This document shows, piece after piece, positions 9,000 to 18,321 of a DNA stretch of 64,000 nucleotides. The notes beneath the pieces were generated by a model. The model ran no database searches. It saw only the letters and a program-made list of their open reading frames with translations, and had not been told where the DNA came from. The translations under genes and the position numbers were made by a program. Origin of the DNA: Bacillus sp. NTK034. GTDB taxonomy: Bacteria; Bacillota; Bacilli; Bacillales; Cytobacillaceae. The first letter of the stretch is position 1. Each line of letters begins with the position of its first letter. The stretch is taken from NCBI RefSeq assembly GCF_017303275.1, contig NZ_JAFKOJ010000002.1, positions 248,001-312,000 of the forward strand. The letters run 5' to 3'.

Positions 9000-9525
9000 T
9001 ATCCATTCCCTCCTTCACCTTAAAATCTTCCATATGCTTTTTAAGCACCTTTAAAGCACGATGCTGGGTTGTTTTAACCTTGCTTTCGGTCCAGCCTAGT
9101 GAATCAGCTGTTTCAGTAATGCTGAGTTCATGTATATATCTCATAATTATGACAAGCCTCTGGTCAATAGTGCATAAATCCAGACAGCGATAGATCAGCT
9201 GAATTTCTTCTCTTTGCAAGGCAATTTCTTCAGGCAGGGGGAGCTCATCCTTTACCTGCTGAGTTGACCAGTCAAATTTCTCCATAATCCTTTGCTTCCA
9301 GCCCTTTTGTTTGCGAAAGGAATCTATGGCAACATTCCGCGCAATTGAAAAGAGCCATGTTTTTTCGCTGCTTTTTCCTTCAAACCTTTCATATGATTTT
9401 AATACTCTTATATAGACTTCCTGGACTAAATCCTCAGCCAGTTCCTTGTTTTTGACCATATAAAAAAGAAATTGAAAAACGTCATGATGGTATTTTTTAT
9501 AAAGTTCATCAAAAACGGAGTCCAT
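8974..9525 (-). CDS. sigX: ECF RNA polymerase sigma factor SigX
   Basis: 183 residues. Region 2 is seen in KYHHDVFQFLFYMV and AEDLVQEVYIRVLKSYERFE, with the core-binding and -10 reading helices. Region 4 lies at about 125-170 (DLCTIDQRLVIIMRYIHEL then SITETADSLGWTESKVKTTQ), the -35 recognition helix-turn-helix. The position between resE and rsiX identifies it as SigX, which controls D-alanylation and other envelope-charge genes in B. subtilis. A matching autoregulatory promoter lies directly upstream, after the resE terminator. Translationally coupled to its anti-sigma gene. Confidence 0.9.
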   Translation of the reverse strand: MDSVFDELYKKYHHDVFQFLFYMVKNKELAEDLVQEVYIRVLKSYERFEGKSSEKTWLFSIARNVAIDSFRKQKGWKQRIMEKFDWSTQQVKDELPLPEEIALQREEIQLIYRCLDLCTIDQRLVIIMRYIHELSITETADSLGWTESKVKTTQHRALKVLKKHMEDFKVKEGMDNEGIKVER

Positions 9526-9552
9526 GGATTCCCCTCCCCGTTCAATAAAATA

Positions 9553-9579
9553 GTCGTTCTCTCTCTAAAAAAAGTTACA
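9553..9579 (-). promoter_or_regulatory. Autoregulatory SigX-type ECF promoter
   Basis: On the minus strand TGTAAC (9574-9579) and CGAC (9553-9556) are separated by exactly 17 bases. This matches the known SigX consensus (TGTAAC, 17 bases, CGAC-like). It lies about 28 bases upstream of the sigX start codon and downstream of the resE terminator. Confidence 0.78.
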
Positions 9580-9684
9580 GTTTAACTATATTATTATTTC
9601 GCAGAAAAGCGCAAGAGCCTGTTTAAGTGCAGGATTACTCCCTTTCCTGCAGAAACCCCGGCCTAATGCATAGAAATACCTTTC

Positions 9685-9722
9685 AAAAAAAAGGGGAAGG
9701 AAATTTCATGCATCTCCTTCCC
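9685..9722 (-). terminator. Terminator of the res operon
   Basis: Minus strand: GGGAAGGA ... TTCCTTCCC stem followed by eight T. It separates resE from sigX. Confidence 0.85.
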
Positions 9723-9779
9723 TAAGCTTATTATTAATTGTTTCCCGTGTATCAAGAACAATCGTCACATTTCTCGCCT

Positions 9780-11564
9780 TTATCCTTCATTTCGAGGAAT
9801 AAAAATTGAAAATGTCGTACCATGTCCGGTCTTGCTTTGAACGGTAATATGACCTTTATGAGCTTCAATTATATTTTTTGCAATTGCAAGGCCTAGACCT
9901 GTTCCAGATCGGCCCCTCGTTCTTGCTTTGTCCGCTTTGTAAAAGCGTTCAAATACAAACGGCAGGTCTTCTTCGGGAATCCCCGAGCCAGAATCCTTCA
10001 CTTCAATAAACAGTCCCCGTTCATCACTTCTTTCGATCACTTTTACCTCTCCATTCTGAGGGGTATGCCGGATGGCATTATCAATCAGATTGGTCATGAC
10101 CTGTTCAATTCTGTCCGGATCAAATTGAATAGGGACACCCTTGCTTTGCAGATCATTTTCCAGACTAATTTCCTTCTCTTTTGCCAGCCCCTGAAACTTC
10201 CTTATAATTCTTTGCAGATAGGAATTCACTTCAGTTTCTTCCATTGTCAGCTGAATATGTCCAGCTTCCATTCTGGCAAGATCCAGCAATTCATTCACAA
10301 GCCGGCCCATTCTCAGGGATTCATCATAAATGACACTTGCCATTTCTTTTTTCTCTTCGTCCGTTCCGGCAATATCATCGACGATCGCTTCACTATACCC
10401 CTGCATCATAGAAATGGGCGTCCTTAATTCATGAGAAACATTCGCTATAAAATCGTTGCGGAGCTTATCAAGCTTACGCTCCTCCGTCATATCCCGGATA
10501 ACCGCAACCGCTCCTCTTATATATTTATTGTTATAAAGAGGGCTGACGATGATCACCCAGGAACGTCCCTGTATAGAGATTTCACCAATTTGCTCCTTTT
10601 CGGTATTTACAGCAAGCTGGAAAAGCTCCATTACTTTGGATGGCACTTCCTCTGTATTATTCTCTATGTCATCCAGTTCATAAAACCAGCTTTGCAAAAA
10701 CCGCTCCGCAGGAGGATTTGTGATCAGGATCGTGCCATCCCGGTTAAAGGTAATTACCCCATCAGCCATTCCGCTTAGAATGCTTGCCAGCTGTTCTTTT
10801 TCCTGGCTTAGAGCATTCATATTGAATTTCAGCTGTCTGCCCATTTGATTAAAAGCCATGGCTAATTCACCAACCTCATCATTAGTCAGAATCGGAACCT
10901 TTGTATCAAATTTGCCTCTTGCTACCTCAAAGGCAGCTTCTTTCATTTTTCTGAGCGGAGCATTAATTCTTGTCGATAAGAAAAATGCAAAGATGGTTGT
11001 TAAAATGATGGCGACTCCTGCTGCCAGCAAAATGAACTTGGTCGTTGAACGCAGTGTTTCATGCATGACTTCAATGGATTGATAAATAAAGACGGCCCCT
11101 TTGCTGCTGTCACCTTCAAGAGGCACCCCAATTATAAGAATCTTGCTGTCATCATCTGCATCTTCTTCTGAATACTCAGGATTAACAGATGTTACTTTTT
11201 TTACAGTTTTATCTTCCGTGAGAACTTCTTTTAAATCATCCTCCTCGGTGAGGTAGGAGATGGGGAGTTTTAATGAACCTGTATGGTTTGGGGAATAGTA
11301 GTACTCATTCGGCGAGTTAATAATGACTACTTTGGTAACATCATCGACAAGCTCCCAGGAAATCTCCAAACCGACTTCACGATTATGCTCTTTTAAAATT
11401 CTGGTTATTTTATGGGCTGTATTCGATAATCCTTTTTCTGTTTCATTTATATGGTAATTCTCAAAAAACTCAAGCAGCATGACTGTTAAAATCAGCAGTA
11501 CAAAGGAAACTAATAAAAGAATAGTGCCCCATAGCTTACCTGCAACACTCCTAAAGAGCATCAT
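9780..11564 (-). CDS. resE: Redox-responsive sensor histidine kinase ResE
   Basis: 594 residues. Two membrane helices (about 10-32 and 172-196) flank an extracytoplasmic sensor domain. A HAMP domain follows (about 197-250), then a PAS domain (about 258-360), the HisKA phosphoacceptor (H in [19 protein letters not shown] near 379) and the HATPase_c domain with N box (DNAIRHTPQ), G1 ([13 protein letters not shown]) and [11 protein letters not shown]. It partners with ResD, whose stop it overlaps by 4 bases. In B. subtilis this pair senses oxygen limitation and nitric oxide and activates respiration genes. All catalytic motifs are present. Confidence 0.95.
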   Translation of the reverse strand: MMLFRSVAGKLWGTILLLVSFVLLILTVMLLEFFENYHINETEKGLSNTAHKITRILKEHNREVGLEISWELVDDVTKVVIINSPNEYYYSPNHTGSLKLPISYLTEEDDLKEVLTEDKTVKKVTSVNPEYSEEDADDDSKILIIGVPLEGDSSKGAVFIYQSIEVMHETLRSTTKFILLAAGVAIILTTIFAFFLSTRINAPLRKMKEAAFEVARGKFDTKVPILTNDEVGELAMAFNQMGRQLKFNMNALSQEKEQLASILSGMADGVITFNRDGTILITNPPAERFLQSWFYELDDIENNTEEVPSKVMELFQLAVNTEKEQIGEISIQGRSWVIIVSPLYNNKYIRGAVAVIRDMTEERKLDKLRNDFIANVSHELRTPISMMQGYSEAIVDDIAGTDEEKKEMASVIYDESLRMGRLVNELLDLARMEAGHIQLTMEETEVNSYLQRIIRKFQGLAKEKEISLENDLQSKGVPIQFDPDRIEQVMTNLIDNAIRHTPQNGEVKVIERSDERGLFIEVKDSGSGIPEEDLPFVFERFYKADKARTRGRSGTGLGLAIAKNIIEAHKGHITVQSKTGHGTTFSIFIPRNEG

Positions 11565-12277
11565 TCATTGATAACCTCGAACTTGTAGCCCACTCCCCAA
11601 ACAGTGACAATCATTCTGGCAGCCTGCTCAGAAACTTTATTTAATTTTTCTCGCAAGCGCTTTACATGAGTATCGACTGTTCTTAAATCTCCGAAAAATT
11701 CATAGTGCCATACTTCCTTTAGCAGCTGTTCCCTGTCAAAAACCTTATCTGGCGCCTTTGCCAGGAAATAAAGAAGTTCATATTCCTTAGGCGTTAAACT
11801 GACTTCTTTCCCATCAGCCAGCACTTTGTGAGCATCATTATCAATCGTTAGATGAGGAAAAACGATTACATCTTTCGCTGTTGTTTCTGTTTGAAGGTAG
11901 GTAGTTTTAGAAGACCTGCGCAATAATGCCTTCACGCGAAGCACAACTTCTCTTGGGCTGAAAGGTTTTACAATGTAATCATCAGTGCCCACTTCAAAAC
12001 CCTGTACGCGGTTAACTTCTTCCCCTTTTGCTGTCAGCATGATTACGGGGGTAGCTTTTTTCTCTCTCAGCTCTCTGCAGACTTCAATGCCGTCTTTGCC
12101 AGGCATCATTAAATCCAAAAGAATGACATCGTAATCATTTGCCAAAGCTTTTGACAAAGCCTGGTTTCCATTTTCCGCTTCATCAATCGAATAATTTTCA
12201 CGCTCAAGGTACATCTTTAATAAACGGCGGATTCTCTCTTCATCATCCACTAGTAAGATTTTTACTTGGTTTTCCAT
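11561..12277 (-). CDS. resD: Response regulator ResD
   Basis: 238 residues. The receiver domain (about 6-120) has acidic pocket DDEE near 11, phosphoacceptor Asp in [13 protein letters not shown] near 56, and conserved Thr (MLTAKGE) and Lys ([10 protein letters not shown]). A C-terminal OmpR/PhoB winged helix covers about 140-236 ([28 protein letters not shown]). It activates cytochrome and anaerobic respiration genes on phosphorylation by ResE. GGGGG lies upstream of the start. A hairpin and a dispersed repeat separate it from resC, so it may be transcribed partly independently of resABC. Confidence 0.95.
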   Translation of the reverse strand: MENQVKILLVDDEERIRRLLKMYLERENYSIDEAENGNQALSKALANDYDVILLDLMMPGKDGIEVCRELREKKATPVIMLTAKGEEVNRVQGFEVGTDDYIVKPFSPREVVLRVKALLRRSSKTTYLQTETTAKDVIVFPHLTIDNDAHKVLADGKEVSLTPKEYELLYFLAKAPDKVFDREQLLKEVWHYEFFGDLRTVDTHVKRLREKLNKVSEQAARMIVTVWGVGYKFEVINE

Positions 12278-12324
12278 TTTTCAATCCCCCTAACGTTCAA
12301 TTAAATAAATAAAGCTTTAATTAA

Positions 12325-12351
12325 AGCCCTCACTATTGTGAAGTGAAGGCT
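12325..12351 (-). terminator. Hairpin between resC and resD
   Basis: Minus strand: AGCCTTCACT / AGTGAGGGCT, 10 pairs with one G-U and a 7-base loop, followed by TTAATTAAAGCTTTATTT. It may attenuate read-through from resABC into resDE. The T-run is imperfect, so strength is uncertain. Confidence 0.5.
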
Positions 12352-12391
12352 TGTATGTTTAATATCAGAATTATTATCTTTGAATTTTGAG

Positions 12392-12701
12392 AACTGTCTA
12401 GCTCCAGCGCCTATCCCCTCGAGGTCACAAGCTTGTCTTGTTTCGGCTCCTAGGGACTCGGGGTCATAAGCCGTTTCCTTTCAGAAGGAAAAACGCCTTC
12501 TTACAGGAGCCGTCTTATGCCTGTCGTCCCTGGGCAGTCGCCTCCACATTTCGGTCAATCCGCCCAAAAAGGCAAAGAACGCCTTTCCGGAGGCTCGTCT
12601 TGTGCTTGAGGCCCGCAGGATGCGGGTCATGCAGACGTTGCCACAGGACGTGGTGTTCTTAGTCTGCGTTCCTTCGTGAGCAAGGCGCTTCCGCTTTTCT
12701 T
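12392..12701 (-). repeat. Dispersed palindromic repeat, copy A (long form)
   Basis: The plus-strand left end AACTGTCTAGCTCCAGCGCC is identical to that of copy D at 54631, and the right end CAAGGCGCTTCCGCTTTTCTT also recurs. The middle holds several nested inverted repeats, e.g. AGGCAAAGAACGCCT and CTTTCAGAAGG. On the minus strand the element starts one base after the stop codon of resC. It fills most of the 425-base gap between resC and resD. It has no coding capacity; open frames inside it are by-products of its GC-rich palindromes. Confidence 0.8.
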
Positions 12702-12702
12702 G

Positions 12703-13884
12703 TTATGATCCGGCGTAGGAGTGCAATCCTGCAATGACCAGGTTTACCGCAACCAGGTTAAACATGATAATGATAAATCCGATTACTGCGAGCCACGCAG
12801 ACTTTTCACCGTGCCAGCCCTTTGAAAGGCGAAGGTGAAGATAGGCAGCATAAAATAAAAAGGTAATAAGCGCCCATACTTCCTTTGGATCCCATCCCCA
12901 GAAACGGGTCCAGGCGATTTGTGCCCATATCATGGCAAAAATCAACGCTCCGAGCGTAAATACCGGAAATCCGATTAATACTGAACGGTAGCCGATCTCA
13001 TCAACCAAATCCAGATTAATATTTTTTGCAAGCGGCTGAAGCGCAGCTCCAACCCTTTTTCGGAGAATCAATCTTAAAGCAAGATATAGAATGATACCTG
13101 AAGCCAATGACCATATAACTGTATTTAGTTTTTTGGCATTAATAATTGCAGGCATTTCCGCCAGTGGTTCAAATTTTCCTTCCGTAATCAGCTTTCCCTC
13201 GTTTGGACCGGTTAAAGCAGGCATATGATATTCAAGCACAGCTTCCTGTCCGTTCTTATCGACCCAGTTAAATTCGGCCTTGTAGCCGGAAGCTGAAAAG
13301 CTTGAGCTTATAATAATAAAGCCAAGTGTACAAACCAAGCCAAACATAACGGCTTCCAGCCAGAATCTCTGTTTGCTTTGCTTAGATTGATCGACTGATT
13401 TTACTAAATAGATAATACCTGCAGCAAAGCTTACAGCTAATATAGCCTGTCCAACTGCTGCTGTTGTAACGTGGATATGAAGCCAATCACTCTGCAGAGC
13501 CGGAATCAGGGGTGAAACTTCCCGCGGAAACATGCTTGCATAAGCGATCATAAGCACAGCAACAGGTAGTGTAAAGACTCCTAAAATAGGTGTTTTATAA
13601 ATCAAGTAAATCACTATAAAAGCACCTACAAGCGACATTCCAAAGAATGTTGTAAATTCAAATAAGTTGCTGACAGGCGCATGTCCGGCTGCAATCCATC
13701 TCGTAATAAAGTAGCCGAGCTGTGCAGCAAACCCGATAATGGTAATCCATAGTCCAATTGCTGCCCATTTGTTTGGCCCTTTGTTTATATTTTTCTTATC
13801 CTTTATGGAGCCAGCAAAAAAGACAGTAGCAATTAAATAGAGGATAAAAGCTGTGTATAGTAAATTGCTGCTTATTGTAACCAA
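12703..13884 (-). CDS. resC: Cytochrome c biogenesis protein ResC (CcsA/CcmC type)
   Basis: 393 residues, with about eight membrane helices. The haem-handling tryptophan-rich motif appears as [16 protein letters not shown] near residue 325, with conserved histidines elsewhere in the membrane part. With ResB it forms the system II cytochrome c synthase that carries haem across the membrane and attaches it to apocytochromes. The start is TTG at 13884, with AAGGAGG placed 7 bases upstream. It follows resB by 12 bases. Its stop lies next to repeat copy A. Confidence 0.94.
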   Translation of the reverse strand: MVTISSNLLYTAFILYLIATVFFAGSIKDKKNINKGPNKWAAIGLWITIIGFAAQLGYFITRWIAAGHAPVSNLFEFTTFFGMSLVGAFIVIYLIYKTPILGVFTLPVAVLMIAYASMFPREVSPLIPALQSDWLHIHVTTAAVGQAILAVSFAAGIIYLVKSVDQSKQSKQRFWLEAVMFGLVCTLGFIIISSSFSASGYKAEFNWVDKNGQEAVLEYHMPALTGPNEGKLITEGKFEPLAEMPAIINAKKLNTVIWSLASGIILYLALRLILRKRVGAALQPLAKNINLDLVDEIGYRSVLIGFPVFTLGALIFAMIWAQIAWTRFWGWDPKEVWALITFLFYAAYLHLRLSKGWHGEKSAWLAVIGFIIIMFNLVAVNLVIAGLHSYAGS

Positions 13885-13896
13885 TCAGATTCCTCC

Positions 13897-15528
13897 TTAG
13901 CCTTTCTTTTCACTTTGATTTTGAAGCTGGTCTTCCGGCACCTTAATTCCGGTTCCGTCCAATGCTCCCTCTATTTCCCTTTTAAGTCCATGCCAGTTTT
14001 TATTAGTGTGTCCGGCTACCCACACTTCTCCATTGACACGGCGCAGCCAGATTCTACGATGGTTCCAATAAGACCCTTGCGCAACACCTATCATGAAAAT
14101 AACACCGCCCAATGCGATAATCCATAGAGTCAAATCTTTTCGGACAGTCAGAGCCGATACATTTTTAGTATCTATGCCTTTAAATGCCATCTTATATTCA
14201 TTGTCGCCAAAAGGTTCAATTGTCTGCCGGATTGCAACAAAGCTAATTTCTCCATCTGGCTTTTCCGGAGTAAACATTTTAAAAACAAAGGCAGGATTAT
14301 TAGGAACTCTGGACTTTGTAATCGGTTCCCCATTTTCATCAAATTCAAAATCGGGAAAATAACTGACAACCTCCGCTTTATAGCCATTTCCAAGATCATA
14401 AACATCCTGAGGATCGTTCAGGTCGACTGTTAAATCACCATATTCTTCACCCGTTTTTTTATTTGTCAGGGCAAAGGACATTTTGTTAAGCTCATTAAGT
14501 TTATAATCTACTTGGTATAATGCAAATTTTTCAAACTTCAGAGGTTTATTTACCTTAATTTCAAAGTCCTTAACTTTCTCGAGATCAGCCTCTTCCCCTG
14601 CAACTGTATCTCCCTTTTTTTTATATAGAGTCACATTGGACTGATAATTTTTTGCTACCATCCCTGCCTTATCAATCGCTTCTTCAAACACTTCTTTATC
14701 TTTCTCTTTATCGTACATTTCAAGGATGAAGCCATCATTTTTAAGGTAGTATTCTCCATTGGTTTCAGGAATGACCTTTGTCTCGCCTTCCCGGATCCAA
14801 AGTATTTTGTCAACGTACATGCCCGGTACAAAACGCAGCATACCTCCGATTAAAAATATGATAAGCCCTACATGGTTAACGTATGGGCCCCATCTTGAAA
14901 AACGTCCCTTTTCGGCAAGGATGTTTCCATTCTCTTCTCTGATGCTGTATTTCTTGGATTTTAATTTTTCTTTTGCCATTGTAAATGCCCGGTCATTGTC
15001 TTCTGCCTGAGACACCCCAAAAATCCGCTGGCGCAGCAGATAGCTTTCATGACGGCTTACCCTCTGTTTTTTTAGAGCCCTGTACAAAGGGATTACCCTA
15101 TCCAGGCTGCATATCACAAGCGAAATGCCAATTGAGGCAATCAAAATCAAATACCACCATGAGCTATAAAGGTTATGAAATCCTAAATCATAGTATAATT
15201 TGCCTATCCAGCCATATTGATCTTCGTAATATTCTTCAGCAGGCATGATCGGCGGAATATACATTTCCTGAGGCAGAATTGTCCCGAGAGCTGAAGCAAT
15301 CAGCGTAATGACAATCAGCCAGACTCCAACCTTAACAGATGAGAAGAAATTCCATATCTTATCAATTATCGTTTTGTTATAGGTTTGCGAACGGCGTGCA
15401 CTTCCCTCATACCGCATATCCAGAAGTTTCTTATCCTTTTCCTTTTCTTCCAATACCTTGCCGCATGACTCACATAGTATTGTACCTATGGGGTTTACAT
15501 GGCCGCAGTCGCACTTTACTTCTTTCAT
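13897..15528 (-). CDS. resB: Cytochrome c biogenesis protein ResB (Ccs1 type)
   Basis: 543 residues. A short zinc-ribbon-like N-terminus has paired cysteines (CDCGHVNP and LCESCGK, residues 6-22). Membrane helices lie at about 72-92, 125-145 and 215-232, followed by a large extracytoplasmic domain (about 235-450) and a last helix near 458-478. It partners ResC in haem export and ligation. ResA lies 19 bases upstream, and the order resA-resB-resC is that of B. subtilis. Length matches the family. Confidence 0.94.
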   Translation of the reverse strand: MKEVKCDCGHVNPIGTILCESCGKVLEEKEKDKKLLDMRYEGSARRSQTYNKTIIDKIWNFFSSVKVGVWLIVITLIASALGTILPQEMYIPPIMPAEEYYEDQYGWIGKLYYDLGFHNLYSSWWYLILIASIGISLVICSLDRVIPLYRALKKQRVSRHESYLLRQRIFGVSQAEDNDRAFTMAKEKLKSKKYSIREENGNILAEKGRFSRWGPYVNHVGLIIFLIGGMLRFVPGMYVDKILWIREGETKVIPETNGEYYLKNDGFILEMYDKEKDKEVFEEAIDKAGMVAKNYQSNVTLYKKKGDTVAGEEADLEKVKDFEIKVNKPLKFEKFALYQVDYKLNELNKMSFALTNKKTGEEYGDLTVDLNDPQDVYDLGNGYKAEVVSYFPDFEFDENGEPITKSRVPNNPAFVFKMFTPEKPDGEISFVAIRQTIEPFGDNEYKMAFKGIDTKNVSALTVRKDLTLWIIALGGVIFMIGVAQGSYWNHRRIWLRRVNGEVWVAGHTNKNWHGLKREIEGALDGTGIKVPEDQLQNQSEKKG

Positions 15529-15547
15529 ATATAAAACTCCCCGTAAC

Positions 15548-16072
15548 CTATGGTTTAATCTGTTCCATATAGTTCTTGATCGTATCTTCAGTCATCTCTC
15601 CTGTAATATACTTGACAACCTTACCATCTTTATCGATAAGGAAAGTGGCAGGAAGAGGATTAATCCCGTAAGCTGATTGGACCTGGGTATTCTTATCAAT
15701 GACAATAGGGAAAGATAAATCGTAACGCTCAGAAAATTTATTAACTGCCAAATCTGTTTCTCCTACATTGACAGCCAAAACCTGAACACCCTCATCTTTA
15801 AATTGCTTATATTGGTTGTTCATATATGGCATCTCTTTCTCACAGGGCTTGCACCATGTTCCCCAAAAGTTCAGGAAAACACCCTGGCCTTCATAATCTG
15901 ATAATCGGTGTTTATTTCCATCCATATCTGTCAGAACAAAATCTGGTGCCTTTTCCCCCACGGCAACCTTTTGAATCTTGTCTTTTGTAAAATTAGCGTA
16001 TAGCGTATATGCCACGGCAGCACCAAGGACAAGCAATATGACAGTTCTCATTACCAGACGCTGCTTTTTCAT
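15548..16072 (-). CDS. resA: Extracytoplasmic thiol-disulfide oxidoreductase ResA
   Basis: 174 residues. A membrane anchor at about 9-26 is followed by a thioredoxin fold (about 38-172). The active site is FWGTWCKPCEKE near residue 70; a cis-proline motif appears in GINPLPATFLIDKDG. ResA reduces the cysteines of apocytochrome c so that haem can be attached by ResBC. TAGGAGG precedes the ATG. It is the first gene of the resABC group; about 180 bases of AT-rich sequence upstream presumably hold its promoter. Confidence 0.95.
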   Translation of the reverse strand: MKKQRLVMRTVILLVLGAAVAYTLYANFTKDKIQKVAVGEKAPDFVLTDMDGNKHRLSDYEGQGVFLNFWGTWCKPCEKEMPYMNNQYKQFKDEGVQVLAVNVGETDLAVNKFSERYDLSFPIVIDKNTQVQSAYGINPLPATFLIDKDGKVVKYITGEMTEDTIKNYMEQIKP

Positions 16073-16253
16073 AAAAAACTTCCCTCCTAAGGCATCCTTT
16101 CAGATCAAAAATCGTACATTTAACAAGTTATATGTAACATATGGAAAAAGAATTTAGCCTCATAGCTGTTTACTATTATAGCATTTTTCATCATACCTAT
16201 ATTGTTAACAAATTATCGTAACTGTGACACTTCTATGAATTTTTCAGGGCTAA

Positions 16254-16979
16254 CTATTTCTTCGTCATAGCAAGTGCCCGCAGCTGCTTAACTTCATGGG
16301 CCGTAAGTTCTCTCGCATCTCCCGCTGATAAACCCTGCAAATTGAGATAGCCATATCTCTCCCTCTTCAGTTTCAGAACGGGGTGGCCAATGGCTTCAAA
16401 CATCCTCCTAACCTGGCGGTTACGTCCTTCATGAATGCTGATTTCCACAATTGCTGTCTGTTTTTTCTTATCCATTGATAAAAGTTTGGTTTTAGCAGGT
16501 GCTGTTTTTCCATCTTCGAGTACCACACCTCTTTGAAGGCTTCTCATGCTTTCTTTTGAAGGGATGCCTTTTACCTTGGCAACGTAGACTTTTTCAATCT
16601 CATTGCTTGGGTGCATTAAAAGATTTGCAAACTCCCCATCATTGGTAAGAATGAGAATTCCGGATGTATCGTAATCCAGTCTGCCAACTGGGTAAATTCT
16701 TTGTTTGATGCCTTCAAAAAAATCCGTGACGACTTTTCTGCCTTTATCATCGGAAACGGCAGAAATTACGCCTCTTGGCTTATAGAGAAGGAAATAAACG
16801 GGCTCCTCTCTCTCAACTGGAATCCCATCCACTTCAATCCGATCTGAAGGAGATACTTTAACACCCAGTTCCTTCACAGTTTTTCCATTAACTTTTACAC
16901 GGCCTTCAGCCATTAGCTCTTCCGCTTTTCTTCGCGAAGCAAACCCGGCATGGGCAATAACCTTCTGCAATCTTTCCAT
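16254..16979 (-). CDS. rluB: 23S rRNA pseudouridine synthase RluB
   Basis: 241 residues from ATG at 16979, chosen because TTGAGGTGA lies just upstream; a GTG 9 bases earlier overlaps that site. An S4 RNA-binding domain at the N-terminus (RLQKVIAHAGFASRRKAEEL) precedes the catalytic RsuA/RluB domain with Asp in YPVGRLDYDTSGILILTND near residue 104. The enzyme isomerises uridine in 23S rRNA helix 89 during 50S assembly. It lies downstream of spmB as in B. subtilis, but a terminator separates the two. Confidence 0.93.
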   Translation of the reverse strand: MERLQKVIAHAGFASRRKAEELMAEGRVKVNGKTVKELGVKVSPSDRIEVDGIPVEREEPVYFLLYKPRGVISAVSDDKGRKVVTDFFEGIKQRIYPVGRLDYDTSGILILTNDGEFANLLMHPSNEIEKVYVAKVKGIPSKESMRSLQRGVVLEDGKTAPAKTKLLSMDKKKQTAIVEISIHEGRNRQVRRMFEAIGHPVLKLKRERYGYLNLQGLSAGDARELTAHEVKQLRALAMTKK

Positions 16980-17133
16980 ATATGTCACCTCAAAGTTTTA
17001 TTTACAGTATTTCATACTTTTTCACTCCTACTGAATTATGACATAATTCGTCAAGTTTTCAAAGCAAACCATAGTCAAAACAGCTTACATTAAAAAGAGT
17101 CTATATTTACTGAAAGTTGGAATTTGGAAGTAA

Positions 17134-17166
17134 AATAAAAAAGATACCCCAATTCAGGTATCTTTT
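17134..17166 (-). terminator. Terminator of dacB-spmA-spmB
   Basis: Minus strand: AAAGATACC-TGAATTG-GGGTATCTTT followed by TTTATTTT. Confidence 0.85.
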
Positions 17167-17189
17167 GTGCAGGAAAATGTATTTTAATG

Positions 17190-17726
17190 TTACATACTGC
17201 CAAAAACAAGTGTTACGATCACAATGGATGCAATGATGCCTGCCAAATCGGCTAAGAGTCCGACTTTGAGGGCATCTCCCATTTTTTTGATTCCTACCGC
17301 TCCAAAGTAGACCGTCAATACATAAAAAGTTGTATCTGTACTGCCCTGAAGCACGGAGGCAAGTCTGCCTATGAACGAGTCGGGACCATGGACAGCGATT
17401 AGGTCACTGGTCATTCCCAGAGCTGCAGTCCCAGAGATCGGACGGATGATAGCAAGGGGTACGATATCAGGAGGTACTCCAATTGCATCAAGTCCGGGCC
17501 TGATCAGATCCATAAAATACTCCAGAGCGCCGGAAGCCCTGAAGACCGAGATGGCTACAAGCATGCCGACAAGAAACGGAATGATGGATACAGCAATTTT
17601 TATGCCTTCTTTTCCGCCTTCAGTAAAGCTTTCATAAGTAGGAACTTTCTTAAATGTTCCATATATTAATATAAAGCCTATTAAAATAGGAATTAACCAA
17701 AGGGAAACAGCTGACACAATCTCCAT
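17190..17726 (-). CDS. spmB: Spore maturation protein SpmB
   Basis: 178 residues, hydrophobic, with about four to five membrane segments of the nucleoside-recognition (Gate) domain type. The motif IRPISGTAALGMTSDLIAVHGPDSFIG is typical and intact. SpmB acts with SpmA in the mother cell in dehydrating the spore core; loss lowers spore heat resistance in B. subtilis. The gene follows spmA by 7 bases and ends the dacB-spmA-spmB unit. Confidence 0.94.
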   Translation of the reverse strand: MEIVSAVSLWLIPILIGFILIYGTFKKVPTYESFTEGGKEGIKIAVSIIPFLVGMLVAISVFRASGALEYFMDLIRPGLDAIGVPPDIVPLAIIRPISGTAALGMTSDLIAVHGPDSFIGRLASVLQGSTDTTFYVLTVYFGAVGIKKMGDALKVGLLADLAGIIASIVIVTLVFGSM

Positions 17727-17733
17727 CCTAACC

Positions 17734-18321
17734 TCATCCTTTACGCGTTCTTCGGTAATAGAAATAACGATCTATCATTATTGCGGCCAATGTTGAGCAG
17801 AATGTAGCCACTAAAGTGGGACCTACAATATCGGTTGGCGAGGCGGAATTATAATTCATCCGTATTGCAATCACGGTTGTAGGAATTAAAGTAAGACTTG
17901 AAGTGTTGATGGCCAAAAAGGTAATCATAGAGCGGCTCGCTTCATTTTTGCCTCCATTCAATTGTTTCAGCTCTTCCATAGCTTTTATGCCGAGCGGGGT
18001 AGCTGCGTTTCCAAGACCGAACATATTGGCCATCATATTTGAAAGCATATATCCCATCGCAGGGTGATCTCCGGGCACCTCTGGAAATAGCTTTTTCACA
18101 ATTGGCCGGAATAACGAAGCAAGCTTTTTCAGCAATCCAGCGTCCTCTGCTATTCTCATCATTCCCAGCCAAAAAACAAGAATGCTAATTAGGCCGATGC
18201 ATAACGTGACCGCTTCTTTTGCACCATTGAAAATGGCTTCGTTCACTTCATTCATGGTGCCATTTATCATAGCGAAAACTATGCCTATAGCGGTAAGCAT
18301 CACCCAAATGATATTAACCAT
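17734..18321 (-). CDS. spmA: Spore maturation protein SpmA
   Basis: 195 residues with several membrane segments and a Gate domain. Motifs NMMANMFGLGNAATPLGIKAM and MITFLAINTSSLTLIPTTVIA are characteristic. It is the membrane partner of SpmB. The start overlaps the end of dacB by 8 bases, so the genes are translationally coupled and probably share the SigE-type promoter upstream of dacB. Confidence 0.94.
   Translation of the reverse strand: MVNIIWVMLTAIGIVFAMINGTMNEVNEAIFNGAKEAVTLCIGLISILVFWLGMMRIAEDAGLLKKLASLFRPIVKKLFPEVPGDHPAMGYMLSNMMANMFGLGNAATPLGIKAMEELKQLNGGKNEASRSMITFLAINTSSLTLIPTTVIAIRMNYNSASPTDIVGPTLVATFCSTLAAIMIDRYFYYRRTRKG

Noticed and set aside
9600-9640. AGAAAAGCGCAAGAGCCTG near the sigX promoter as another repeat copy
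   Set aside because: Only the AGAAAAGCG start resembles the repeat; similarity ends within about 10 bases, so it is likely chance.
12438-12662. Open frame inside repeat copy A (plus strand)
   Set aside because: Composition is that of the GC-rich palindromes, no ribosome binding site, and the whole frame lies in a dispersed repeat.
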